From contig CAJTOL010000005.1 in NCBI GenBank assembly GCA_910577645.1, forward strand, positions 62,001 to 126,000: a stretch of DNA of 64,000 nt. The letters are read 5' to 3'. Source of the stretch: an uncultured Lachnospiraceae bacterium (GTDB lineage Bacteria; Bacillota; Clostridia; Lachnospirales; Lachnospiraceae). The notes beneath the pieces were generated by a model. It saw only the letters and a list, made by a program, of their open reading frames with translations, ran no database searches and was not told where the DNA came from. The position numbers and the translations under genes were made by a program. Each line of letters begins with the position of its first letter. Position 1 is the first letter of the stretch. This document shows positions 52,872 through 61,772 of this stretch, in pieces.

Positions 52872-54320
52872 ATGATTCTGTGGATAAAAAAACAATGGAA
52901 AAGCTGGCCTCCTACCTTCAGTGTGGCCGTGCCTTTTATACTGGTCATACTGGCAGTAGGGACCTTTCCCATGCTGCTCCAGGGAAGGCTTCTGTCAGGG
53001 TCGGTACGGCAGAATCAAATTGACAACCGGCGCAGCGAGGTGCTGAATCAGTGCCAGATTATAAGCAGCAAAATGACAAGATCCGGCTATTTTTTGCCGG
53101 AGTATAAAAATACTTCTATTAATATGGAGATGGAGATTACGGCCGATATTTTTAACGGCCGTATCGTTATTGTAGATAAAAACTATCGGATTGTGATGGA
53201 CACGTTTGGCTTGTCAGAGGGCCGGATGCATGTTGCGGAGGAAGTAATCCGCTGCTTTCAGGGAGAAACCAGCAACATCTATAATGAGGAAAAAAACTAC
53301 TTTGCTCAGACCATTCCCATCTATAATGATCTGGTAGAAAAACGGATTGACGGGGTTATGGTGGTGACTGCTTCCACAGAAAATCTTACCTCCATGGAGG
53401 CGTCCCTCAGCGAACAATCACGGTTTTTTGATTTGATTGCCTTTTGTGCAATCGCCGTAGTGGCCCTTGCTCTTACAAGGCTTTTGCTCCTGCCTTTCCG
53501 GAACCTTATAGGGATGCTGGATAAGGTGGCAGACGGATACATTGATACGGATATTCGGGAAAACACCTATCTGGAAACTCAGAAAATATCGGGGGCAGTA
53601 AGACGGGCTATCCGAAAGCTGAAAGCCGTGGACCAGTCCAGACAGGAGTTTGTATCCAACGTATCCCATGAGTTGAAAACCCCGATTACCTCCATCCGGG
53701 TTCTGGCAGATTCCCTTATGGGGATGGAGGAGGTGCCTATAGAGCTGTATCAGGAATTTATGCAGGATATTTCTGATGAAATTGACAGGGAAAGCAAAAT
53801 TATCGATGACCTGCTGTCTCTGGTTAAAATGGATAAGTCGGCTTCGGAGATGAATATTTCCCAGGTAAGCATTAATGATCTTCTGGGGCTGATTTTAAAG
53901 CGTATCCGTCCCATCGCCGAAAAGAGGAATATTGAGCTGATACTGGAAAGCATCCGGGAGGTAAGCGCCGAGGTGGACGAGGTGAAGCTGTCTCTGGCGT
54001 TAAACAATCTGGTAGAAAACGCAGTAAAATACAATGTGGAGGACGGCTGGGTCCGGGTGACTCTGGACGCGGATCACAAATACTTTTATGTTAAGGTTTC
54101 CGATTCGGGGATTGGGATACCGGAAGAGTTTCAAGAACATATTTTTGAGCGGTTTTACCGGGTGGATAAGGCCCGCTCAAGAGAGACCGGGGGAACCGGC
54201 TTAGGGCTTGCCATTACCAAAAGCGTGATTTTAATGCATCAGGGAAATATTAAGGTAGAAAGCGGCCGGGGGGAGGGCACCGCTTTTACGGTGCGGATTC
54301 CTTTAACCTACATTGTGTGA
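52872..54320 (+). CDS. Sensor histidine kinase, without adjacent response regulator
   Basis: ATG 52872 is chosen, with AGAAGGA upstream (an adjoining TTG is possible). The 482-residue protein has a membrane helix at about 14-36, an extracellular sensor (40-170), a second helix (about 178-200), a HAMP-like linker, and kinase motifs: H-box FVSNVSHELKTPITSIRVL (His near 265), N-box LALNNLVENAVKYN, G1 VSDSGIGIP and G2 GGTGLGLAITKS. It autophosphorylates and passes phosphate to a regulator. No response regulator gene is beside it, which is unusual for this class. The GerMN gene follows. Confidence 0.95.
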   Translation: MILWIKKQWKSWPPTFSVAVPFILVILAVGTFPMLLQGRLLSGSVRQNQIDNRRSEVLNQCQIISSKMTRSGYFLPEYKNTSINMEMEITADIFNGRIVIVDKNYRIVMDTFGLSEGRMHVAEEVIRCFQGETSNIYNEEKNYFAQTIPIYNDLVEKRIDGVMVVTASTENLTSMEASLSEQSRFFDLIAFCAIAVVALALTRLLLLPFRNLIGMLDKVADGYIDTDIRENTYLETQKISGAVRRAIRKLKAVDQSRQEFVSNVSHELKTPITSIRVLADSLMGMEEVPIELYQEFMQDISDEIDRESKIIDDLLSLVKMDKSASEMNISQVSINDLLGLILKRIRPIAEKRNIELILESIREVSAEVDEVKLSLALNNLVENAVKYNVEDGWVRVTLDADHKYFYVKVSDSGIGIPEEFQEHIFERFYRVDKARSRETGGTGLGLAITKSVILMHQGNIKVESGRGEGTAFTVRIPLTYIV

Positions 54321-54337
54321 TGGATGGGAGGCTTATC

Positions 54338-55258
54338 ATGAGACGGATTTGGACAGCGGTTTTCTGCTTGGCTCTGCTGCTTTTAACAGGAGGCTGTAAT
54401 GACAGACAGGAAATGGCAGAGACAGAAGATGTATACCAGATTTATTACCTGAATTCCTCCGGGACCAGGCTGCTTCCGACAGCGTATCAGGCTCAGTCAG
54501 ACGATACGGCCGGACTTATTGAAGAACTGACGACGCAGTTTATCCAGGTACCGGCAGACTTTGACGGACAGACAGCCCTTGGAGAAAAGGTAGAGCTGCA
54601 AAAGTGTGTCCTGGACGGAAATGTGCTGTACCTGTATTTTGACGGAAACTATATGCTGATGAGCTCTGCCAGAGAAATTCTATGCAGGGCAGGCCTGGCC
54701 AAGGTATTTACTCAGATAGCCGGAGTGGATTATATTAATATCTACAGCGGGGAGCAGCCTATTATGGATTCAAACGGGACTCCGGTGGGAATGCTTACAG
54801 CGTCAGATTTTGTGGAAAGCATCAGTGATGTCAATACCTTTGAGGAATCGGAACTTACCCTGTATTTTGCCAACAGTACCGGAGAGTACTTGAAGGCGGA
54901 AAAACGGCAGGTTATCCACAGCATTAATACCTCTCTGGAGAGACTGGTGGTAGAGCAGTTAATTGCAGGGCCTACAGTGGAAGGGCTTCAGGCTACATTG
55001 CTTCCGGATACTAAAATTTTAAATATTTCTGTAACAGATAATGTGTGTTATATAAACTTTGACGCAGGATTTTTAAACAATACCCTGGATGTGAAAGAGT
55101 ATATCCCCATATATTCCATTGTCAACAGCCTGACAGAAAACGCCGGAATCAGCAGGGTACAGTTTACTGTCAACGGAGCCAATGAAGGGATGCTGAAGGA
55201 GATATTTTCCATCAACGGGGTGTTTGAACGGAACGCAGATTACATTGGGGAAGACTAG
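54338..55258 (+). CDS. GerMN-domain lipoprotein
   Basis: ATG 54338 follows GGGAGG. The 306-residue protein has a lipoprotein signal ending LLLLTGGCND (Cys near residue 21) and two GerMN (sporulation/germination) domains, visible in VDGNVLYLYF-like strands: CVLDGNVLYLYFDGNYM and ISVTDNVCYINFDAGFL, each followed by a helix pair. B. subtilis GerM is a spore and cortex-related lipoprotein. It may work with the kinase upstream in envelope sensing; only gene order suggests that. Confidence 0.88.
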   Translation: MRRIWTAVFCLALLLLTGGCNDRQEMAETEDVYQIYYLNSSGTRLLPTAYQAQSDDTAGLIEELTTQFIQVPADFDGQTALGEKVELQKCVLDGNVLYLYFDGNYMLMSSAREILCRAGLAKVFTQIAGVDYINIYSGEQPIMDSNGTPVGMLTASDFVESISDVNTFEESELTLYFANSTGEYLKAEKRQVIHSINTSLERLVVEQLIAGPTVEGLQATLLPDTKILNISVTDNVCYINFDAGFLNNTLDVKEYIPIYSIVNSLTENAGISRVQFTVNGANEGMLKEIFSINGVFERNADYIGED

Positions 55259-55282
55259 AAATCATCCAGGGAGGTGAGGATT

Positions 55283-56263
55283 GTGCAGACGCTGAACGAG
55301 GATTTGAAATCCGGCAATTTCCGAACCGTATATCTTTTGTTCGGGGAGGAAGGCTTTTTAAAAAAGAGCTATAAAAACCGGCTGAAGGATGCCATTACCG
55401 GCGGCGATACCATAAACTACCATTATTATGAAGGAAAAGGCCTTAATGTAGATGAGATTGTAGGTTTAGCGGAAACCATGCCCTTTTTTGCCGAAAAAAG
55501 GCTGATCCTCATTGAGGACAGCGGTTTTTTTAAAAGCGCTGCAGAGCAGCTGACGGCCTATATTCCTGCTGTTCCGGAAAGCACCTGCCTGCTGTTTGTG
55601 GAGTCAGAAGTAGACAAACGGAGCAAGATGTATAAGGCTGTAAAAAAAGCTGGATATGCTGCGGAGCTGAATCATCAGGACCATGCTCAATTGGCCCAGT
55701 GGGCCGCCGGGATTCTGACAAAAGAAGGTCGGAAGATTACCGGCCGCACCATGGATCTGTTTTTAAGCAAAACTGGCGAGGATATGGAAAATATCCGAAT
55801 GGAGCTGGAGAAGCTTATCAGCTATACCTGGGGCAGGGATGTGATTACAGAGCAGGATGTGGAGGAAATTTCCACGGCCCAGGCAAGCAACAAGATATTT
55901 GATATGATTTCGGCTTTGGCTGCCAGGCAGACCAGAAAGGCGATGGATCTGTATCAGGATCTTTTGACCTTGAAAGAACCGCCTATGAGGATTCTTTTTC
56001 TTATTGCCAGACAGTTTAACCAGATCCTTCAGGTAAAGGAGCTGGCGGCAAAAGGGATGGACAAAGGGGCCATTGCAGGCAGGCTTAAGATACAGCCCTT
56101 TGTAGTGGGAAAGGTACTGCCTCAGACCAGGGCGTTTTCCAGGGAACAGATACTTTCTTATGTGGAGCTTTGCGCCCAGTTGGAAGAGGATGTAAAGACC
56201 GGACGGCTTTCAGATCGTCTGGCAGTAGAATTATTATTGACAAAGGAGTATGGGAAAAACTGA
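55283..56263 (+). CDS. holA: DNA polymerase III delta subunit
   Basis: GTG 55283 is chosen because GGAGGTGAGG lies just upstream. The 326-residue protein has the AAA+-like clamp-loader fold of delta: VYLLFGEEGFLKKSYKNRL, YHYYEGKGLNVDEIVGLAETMPFF, KRLILIEDSGFF, and the C-terminal domain with PPMRILFLIARQFNQILQVKEL. It opens the sliding clamp. It precedes comEC by only 2 bp, the common arrangement in Firmicutes is comEC then holA, so the order here is reversed. Confidence 0.95.
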   Translation: MQTLNEDLKSGNFRTVYLLFGEEGFLKKSYKNRLKDAITGGDTINYHYYEGKGLNVDEIVGLAETMPFFAEKRLILIEDSGFFKSAAEQLTAYIPAVPESTCLLFVESEVDKRSKMYKAVKKAGYAAELNHQDHAQLAQWAAGILTKEGRKITGRTMDLFLSKTGEDMENIRMELEKLISYTWGRDVITEQDVEEISTAQASNKIFDMISALAARQTRKAMDLYQDLLTLKEPPMRILFLIARQFNQILQVKELAAKGMDKGAIAGRLKIQPFVVGKVLPQTRAFSREQILSYVELCAQLEEDVKTGRLSDRLAVELLLTKEYGKN

Positions 56264-56265
56264 AT

Positions 56266-58713
56266 ATGAAACGGCCATTTTTCGTGATTGCAGCGGGGTT
56301 CGTACTTGGAGAGGTATTTGCTCTGCAGATGAAGATGGCGGGAATGAAGAATCCTTTGGTTACGGCAGCGTTTTTGGGAACAGGAGCCCTGTGGGCCGGA
56401 GTATTTCTGGCGGCGCTTTCCGCATATTTTTTGAAAATTCAGACAGGCAGAGGCAGAAAAAGGCTTCTGCTTTTTTGTATTATCCTGCTGTCCTGGGCGG
56501 CAGGAGCCGTGACGGCGGAAAGCCGGATCCGAAGCTTGGAAAGACAGGAGCATTGGGTTTCAGCACGTGAAGGAAAGATTGTCACAGAAGGCCGGCTGGA
56601 GAGGATAGAGGAAACAGAAAACGGCCTGGAGATATGGGTTAGGGAGATAAAGGAGAATAGGGCAGAGGCGGAGCCGGAGACAGAACCAGGGGCAGATAAG
56701 GGCGGCCTGAAAGAAAAGGTTCCGGAGCGTCTTACAGTCCGGATACAGGAGGCTGACGCCCCGGCTTTTCAAGAACTCTCTATAGGGATGAAGGTGGAAG
56801 TAAAAGGATATCTAAGTTCTCTTGAACCTGCTAAAAATCCCGGAGAGTTTGACTACCGGACTTACAACCTTTCCCGGGGAATTACAGGGCAAATTGGAGG
56901 AGGCAAAATAAAAGCTTTAAATGGGGATTCCCTTCCTTTTCAGAATTTTTTGGGAAAGCTTAGGAGACAGTGGAGCAGCCTTTTGGGAAGACTTTGCGGG
57001 GAGGAGGCAGGACTCTTCCGCTCTGCCCTTTTAGGGGAAAAGAAAAAACTGGACGGGGAGATCCGCAGGCTGTACCAGCAAAGCGGGATTGTTCACCTTC
57101 TGGCAATCAGCGGACTTCATCTGTCTATCCTGGGTATGGGAGTTTATAAAGGCTTACGCAGGGCGGGAGTTTCCGTCGGTTTGGGAGCGGCAGTATCCGG
57201 TATCCTGGTAATAAGCTACGGAGTTCTGACAGGGGCGTCCCAATCTGCCAACAGGGCTGTTTTTATGATGCTGATTGCCTTTCTCGGGGATGTATTCAGA
57301 AGAACCTACGACCCGCTTACCGCCCTGGGGCTGGCGGCTGTATTTATTCTCTGGCAGGAGCCTTACCAATTGGTTCAAAGCGGCTTTCAGCTGTCCTTCG
57401 GGGCGTTTTTGGGGCTCTGCCTTTTAAATGAGACAAGAAGAAAAGGGGATGAAAAAGAAAAAGCAAGGATGCCGGGGTGGCTGCTTAAAGGGCTGGAAGC
57501 CAGCCTGGCAGTTCAGGCAGCCACTCTGCCTGTAATAGCTTTCCACTTTTTCCGGGTTCCGGTTTACGGCGTATTTTTAAACCTGATTGTGATCCCGCTG
57601 ATGGCCTATGTCCTGTATTCGGGGATTGCAGGAATCGGTTTTGGCTGCCTGTTTCCAGATGTGGGAAGGATTCTCCTTTGGCCTGGCCGCTGGATATTCA
57701 GGCTGTATCGGGAGTTAAGTGTCTGGACGGTAAGCCTTCCGGGAAGCAGCCTGCTTTTGGGAAGACCGGATTTGTGGCAGACAGGGTTGTACTACGGCTT
57801 CCTGATACCGGGCCTTTATCTGATGAAGAAAAGGGGCAGGAACCCTTTAGCAGTCCTTGCTTTAACATTACTTCTTGGATCTTTTTTATTAAAAGCGCCA
57901 GAGCCCGGAGGGCTTTCGGTAACCTTTTTAGATGTGGGACAGGGGGACGGGATTGTCCTTCAAAAGGGGAAAACGGTGATTCTGATAGACGGAGGAAGCA
58001 CAGATAAAAAGGCGCTGGGAAGTCAGCGGATTACCCCCTTTTTAGAAAGCCGGGGCATTGGAGAAATTTCCTGTGCAGTGGTCAGCCATGGGGATTGGGA
58101 TCACATCAGCGGACTGAGGGAATTGATGGAAGAAGGCGTAATTAATATAGAAAGACTTGTCCTTCCGGCTCACGGAAGAGGACAGGAGGCATATGAGGAG
58201 CTTTCAAAGCTGGCGGAGGGAAGGGGCAGCCAGGTGTTTTACATGAGCCAGGGGGAAAAGTTAACAGAAAAAGGAAAGCCGGGGCTTACCCTGACCTGCC
58301 TGTATCCGAAAGAACCGGGAAAGGATCAGAAACAGATAGAAGACAGGAACAATCATTCCCTAGTTCTTTTGGCAGAATACGGCGCTTTTTCTATGGTTCT
58401 TACAGGAGATTTGGAATATTCCGGGGAGAAGGCCATGCTGGCTGAAAAAAGCCTGGGGACTGTGAAGGTTCTGAAGGCAGGCCATCACGGGGCCAGGGAA
58501 AGCACAAGTCAGGAGCTTTTAGACAGGCTGAGGCCCTGTGATGTGATAATCTCCTGCGGGAAAGACAACTCCTATGGTCATCCTCATCCGGAAACCATAA
58601 AGAGGCTTAAGGATATAGGAGCCAGAATATGGGTCACCGCAGATCAGGGGGCGATAGAGGTCTGGACAGACGGGAAGAAGACGGGCATCAGGCCTTTTCT
58701 TTCCGGCCCGTAA
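56266..58713 (+). CDS. comEC: DNA internalization competence protein ComEC/Rec2
   Basis: The 815-residue protein (ATG 56266) has a DUF4131 N-terminal domain with membrane helices, the ComEC channel (GIVHLLAISGLHLSILGMGV; LTGASQSANRAVFMM; RRTYDPLTALGLAAVF), and a C-terminal metallo-beta-lactamase domain with VTFLDVGQGDG and VVSHGDWDHISG. It passes single-stranded DNA through the membrane. The nearest ribosome-like site is far, so translation is probably coupled to holA. No comEA gene lies upstream in the window. The terminator at 58760 follows. Confidence 0.96.
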   Translation: MKRPFFVIAAGFVLGEVFALQMKMAGMKNPLVTAAFLGTGALWAGVFLAALSAYFLKIQTGRGRKRLLLFCIILLSWAAGAVTAESRIRSLERQEHWVSAREGKIVTEGRLERIEETENGLEIWVREIKENRAEAEPETEPGADKGGLKEKVPERLTVRIQEADAPAFQELSIGMKVEVKGYLSSLEPAKNPGEFDYRTYNLSRGITGQIGGGKIKALNGDSLPFQNFLGKLRRQWSSLLGRLCGEEAGLFRSALLGEKKKLDGEIRRLYQQSGIVHLLAISGLHLSILGMGVYKGLRRAGVSVGLGAAVSGILVISYGVLTGASQSANRAVFMMLIAFLGDVFRRTYDPLTALGLAAVFILWQEPYQLVQSGFQLSFGAFLGLCLLNETRRKGDEKEKARMPGWLLKGLEASLAVQAATLPVIAFHFFRVPVYGVFLNLIVIPLMAYVLYSGIAGIGFGCLFPDVGRILLWPGRWIFRLYRELSVWTVSLPGSSLLLGRPDLWQTGLYYGFLIPGLYLMKKRGRNPLAVLALTLLLGSFLLKAPEPGGLSVTFLDVGQGDGIVLQKGKTVILIDGGSTDKKALGSQRITPFLESRGIGEISCAVVSHGDWDHISGLRELMEEGVINIERLVLPAHGRGQEAYEELSKLAEGRGSQVFYMSQGEKLTEKGKPGLTLTCLYPKEPGKDQKQIEDRNNHSLVLLAEYGAFSMVLTGDLEYSGEKAMLAEKSLGTVKVLKAGHHGARESTSQELLDRLRPCDVIISCGKDNSYGHPHPETIKRLKDIGARIWVTADQGAIEVWTDGKKTGIRPFLSGP

Positions 58714-58759
58714 CCGTCATAAGGAAGAAGCGTTTTACCGGATACTTTATAAAACAAAA

Positions 58760-58790
58760 CCCCCTGCCGGTGGGTTAATCCGGCAGGGGG
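58760..58790 (-). terminator. Terminator of rpsT (shared with comEC)
   Basis: CCCCCTGCCGG (58760-58770) pairs perfectly with CCGGCAGGGGG (58780-58790). The T-rich tail is on the minus strand, after rpsT. It may also slow transcription from comEC. Confidence 0.88.
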
Positions 58791-58815
58791 TGAAAAGTTT
58801 CTTATTTTCTATAAA

Positions 58816-59079
58816 TTAAGCCATAGAGCTTACAGCCTTGGAAAGACGGGATACCTTGCGGGAAGAGGTATTCTTATGATATACGCCCTTGCTGGTAGCC
58901 TTGTCGATCTCAGAAGTAGCAACTAATAATGCAGCCTGTGCAGCAGCCTTGTCACCGGCAGCAATAGCAGTGTTAACTCTCTTGATCATAGTCTTAACCT
59001 TGGATCTGATAGCCTTATTTCTAGCAGCCTTGGTCTGGTTAACTAAAATTCTCTTCTTTGCAGATTTAATGTTTGCCAT
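58816..59079 (-). CDS. rpsT: 30S ribosomal protein S20
   Basis: ATG 59079 follows GGAGGTGCTACC, giving 87 residues that begin ANIKSAKKRILVNQTKAARN, the S20 signature. Longer readings are not supported by a ribosome site. S20 binds 16S rRNA early in 30S assembly. A consensus promoter lies 85 bp upstream, leaving a leader of about 78 nt, which may fold for autoregulation as in other S20 genes. Divergent from gpr. Confidence 0.98.
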   Translation of the reverse strand: MANIKSAKKRILVNQTKAARNKAIRSKVKTMIKRVNTAIAAGDKAAAQAALLVATSEIDKATSKGVYHKNTSSRKVSRLSKAVSSMA

Positions 59080-59163
59080 GGTAGCACCTCCATTCAGATG
59101 TATATTCTCTGTATTTTCCATCAAAGTCTGGACACGGACAGTTTAATGTAAACATACTTTATC

Positions 59164-59192
59164 ATTCTAACGAATTTGAACTGGATTGTCAA
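59164..59192 (-). promoter_or_regulatory. Consensus promoter of rpsT
   Basis: On the minus strand TTGACA (59192-59187), a 17-bp spacer and TAGAAT (59169-59164). It is the closest match to sigma-A consensus in the window. Confidence 0.85.
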
Positions 59193-59258
59193 TACATATT
59201 TTCCGGCTTTTTGAGAAAACTGTCTTATATAGCTGCTTTATAGAGAGGGGGAATTTCA

Positions 59259-60251
59259 GTGGAAGGGAAAAACAACACACGCTTTGAAATCCGCACGGAT
59301 TTGGCGGTGGAGAAAAAGGAAGATTTCAAGAAGGAAGCCCGGGAGCTTTCCGGGGTTTCTCTAAAGGAATGGTATGAAAAGGAAACAGAGATTAAGCTTA
59401 CCAGAGTGGAGATTTTAAACAGAGCCGGAGAACAGGCTATGGGAAAAGCGAAAGGAACCTATATGACTCTGGAAGCCGGACAGATGGCAAAAAAGGATCA
59501 GGACTATCATCGCCAGGTTTCCAGAGAGCTGGCAAAGCAGCTGAAGACATTGGCAGAGAAATCATCAGACAGAGACCTGAACCACATTCTGGTAGTGGGA
59601 CTTGGAAATCCGTCGGTGACTCCGGATTCTTTGGGGCCAAGGGTGCTGGGGAACCTGTGCGTCACCCGGCATATGGATGCAGAGTATGGGGAAGGCTTTT
59701 TAAAAGAGCACAAAATGACGGCTATAAGCGGAATTGTCCCCGGTGTTATGGCTCAGACCGGAATGGAGACAGCGGAAATTATCCGGGGAGTTATGGATCA
59801 GACCAGACCGGATCTGATTATTGCCATTGACGCCCTGGCAGCCAGAAGCGTCCGCCGGTTAGGATGTACCATCCAGCTGACAGATACGGGAATCCATCCC
59901 GGATCCGGCGTGGGAAATCACCGGTGCGGCCTGACGGAAAGGAGCCTGGGAATCCCGGTGCTGGCAGTGGGAGTGCCTACGGTGGTGGGCGCAGCGGCCA
60001 TTGTCCAGGACACGGTCCAGGCGGTTGTAAAGGCGCTGGAATCCAGCCAGTCCACCAGAGGCATGGGAAAATATCTGGACAGCCTGGATGATGAGCAGCA
60101 GTATGCCCTGATTCGGGAACTTTTGGAACCGGAGTTCGGCCCTTTGTATGTAACGCCTCCGGATATTGACGAGACTGTAAAAGAGTTAAGCTTTACCATA
60201 TCAGAGGCCATTCACCAGGCATTTTTGCCGGAACCGGAATTTCCCGGATAA
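59259..60251 (+). CDS. gpr: GPR endopeptidase (spore protease)
   Basis: GTG 59259 with GAGGGGGA upstream gives 330 residues. The N-terminus RFEIRTDLAVE matches the zymogen's self-cleavage region and the sequence that GPR recognises in small acid-soluble spore proteins. ILVVGLGNPSVTPDSLGPRV and PDLIIAIDALAARSVRRLG are family blocks with catalytic Asp residues. GPR degrades spore DNA-binding proteins at germination. A sigma-G promoter is expected but not clearly seen. spoIIP follows after 53 bp, as in many Clostridia. Confidence 0.97.
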   Translation: MEGKNNTRFEIRTDLAVEKKEDFKKEARELSGVSLKEWYEKETEIKLTRVEILNRAGEQAMGKAKGTYMTLEAGQMAKKDQDYHRQVSRELAKQLKTLAEKSSDRDLNHILVVGLGNPSVTPDSLGPRVLGNLCVTRHMDAEYGEGFLKEHKMTAISGIVPGVMAQTGMETAEIIRGVMDQTRPDLIIAIDALAARSVRRLGCTIQLTDTGIHPGSGVGNHRCGLTERSLGIPVLAVGVPTVVGAAAIVQDTVQAVVKALESSQSTRGMGKYLDSLDDEQQYALIRELLEPEFGPLYVTPPDIDETVKELSFTISEAIHQAFLPEPEFPG

Positions 60252-60304
60252 GAGTTCATTTTACATTTTTTCCTGCATACCATGGTAAGAGGTCAGGTGA
60301 TGGT

Positions 60305-61624
60305 ATGCGGGAAAAGAAATCAATCGGGGAATTTATGCGGGTAATAATGCTGGCGGTGCTGTGCATCCTTCTGGCAATGCTGGGGCTGCGCTTATGCAAA
60401 GACTGGCTGGAAGACCTTAAAATCAGGTGGGAAAACCAGGGAATCACCCTTGCCGGAAAAAGCAGCAGCGCGGCGGGGGAGATAGTAGAATTTGTATGGA
60501 ACAGAAGACAACAAACCATGGGGGCCGAAGGGCAGGGGCAGAAAAAGAAGGAAACCGTTTCCCTTACCGGCTTTATGGAGCTTTTAAATCCCTGGAATTC
60601 TTATGAGAGGGAGGAAAAGGCCCTGCCACCCGCGGAAAAAGACCGGGATCCGGCTTATAAGAATTTCCTGGCAAGCAGGGAATTTTACATAGAACATCAA
60701 TACCTTCTGGAATATGGAGATGAAGAAAGCGGACAGGAAAGTATTCTGGCGGACAGTGAGTCCGGAGCCGGGACAATGGGATCAGAAGGTTTTGAAAACC
60801 GGACGGAAACTCCGTCTCAGTTTCAGGGCCAGAATCCGGCTGGAGACAGCCAGGGTGTTTCAGGGACAGTCTACAGCATGGCTCAGCTGGCGGATTACGA
60901 CTTTCTCATGAAAACCTTTTATAATACTCACACTTCCACTACGGCAGGAAGAGACATGATGAGTGCAGAAAAAATGCTGGGGACAGATCTGTCCATAAAA
61001 AAGGACGGCGCCAGCCCCCAGATCCTTATCTATCATTCCCACTCCCAGGAGGCTTTTGCAGATTCCGGACAGAATCAAACCATTGTGGAAGTGGGGGACT
61101 ACCTGACAGAGCTTTTGGAGGCAAAAGGATTTGGCGTTATTCATGACAGAAGCGTTTACGATCTGGTAGACGGGAAGCTTGACAGAAGCAGGGCTTATAC
61201 CTATGCCCTGGAAGGGATTACCAAAATATTGCAGGAAAACCCGGATATTCAGGTAGTTTTAGATATTCACCGGGACGGAGTGGGGGAGAATGTCCGCCTG
61301 ACGTCTCAGGTAAACGGCAAGCCCACCGCCCAGATTATGTTTTTTAACGGATTAAGCCGTACGCCGGAAGGCCCCATAGAATATCTGCCCAACCCTTACC
61401 TGGATGAAAACCTGGCTTTCAGCTTTCAGATGCAGCTAAAGGCAGCGGCGCTTTACCCGGGCTATGCCCGGAAAATCTATTTAAAAGGGCTGCGCTACAA
61501 CCTTCATCTCCGGCCCAGATCCGCCCTTGTTGAGGTGGGAGCCCAGACCAATACCTTTGAGGAGGTAAGAAACGCAATGGAACCTTTGGCAGAAATTTTG
61601 GCAGCAGTGTTAAACGGGGAGTGA
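60305..61624 (+). CDS. spoIIP: Stage II sporulation protein P
   Basis: The 439-residue protein has an N-terminal membrane helix (about residues 12-28), a variable linker, and a SpoIIP domain from about 235 with ILIYHSHSQEAF (zinc-ligand histidines), VVLDIHRDGV and RPRSALVEVGAQTNTFEE near the end. It is an amidase/endopeptidase that with SpoIID and SpoIIM degrades septal peptidoglycan during engulfment. The ribosome site is AGGTGATGG just upstream. Confidence 0.96.
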   Translation: MREKKSIGEFMRVIMLAVLCILLAMLGLRLCKDWLEDLKIRWENQGITLAGKSSSAAGEIVEFVWNRRQQTMGAEGQGQKKKETVSLTGFMELLNPWNSYEREEKALPPAEKDRDPAYKNFLASREFYIEHQYLLEYGDEESGQESILADSESGAGTMGSEGFENRTETPSQFQGQNPAGDSQGVSGTVYSMAQLADYDFLMKTFYNTHTSTTAGRDMMSAEKMLGTDLSIKKDGASPQILIYHSHSQEAFADSGQNQTIVEVGDYLTELLEAKGFGVIHDRSVYDLVDGKLDRSRAYTYALEGITKILQENPDIQVVLDIHRDGVGENVRLTSQVNGKPTAQIMFFNGLSRTPEGPIEYLPNPYLDENLAFSFQMQLKAAALYPGYARKIYLKGLRYNLHLRPRSALVEVGAQTNTFEEVRNAMEPLAEILAAVLNGE

Positions 61625-61700
61625 AACAGAAGGAAGAAAGAGACAGATACAGGGAACTTTTCGTTAGACAGTTGCAAGGATTTAAAAAAAATGTTATATT

Positions 61701-61740
61701 TTGAATCGTAACGATATATGGCTGAACCGTTACGATTCAA
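61701..61740 (+). promoter_or_regulatory. Perfect 13-bp inverted repeat upstream of lepA
   Basis: TTGAATCGTAACG (61701-61713) and CGTTACGATTCAA (61728-61740) are perfectly complementary with a 14-nt spacer. It lies 32 bp before the lepA start and lacks a T-run. It could be an operator or an RNA hairpin in the leader. Confidence 0.6.
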
Positions 61741-61772
61741 GAGGAAAAACGAAAGAAAGAGGAACCTACCAT

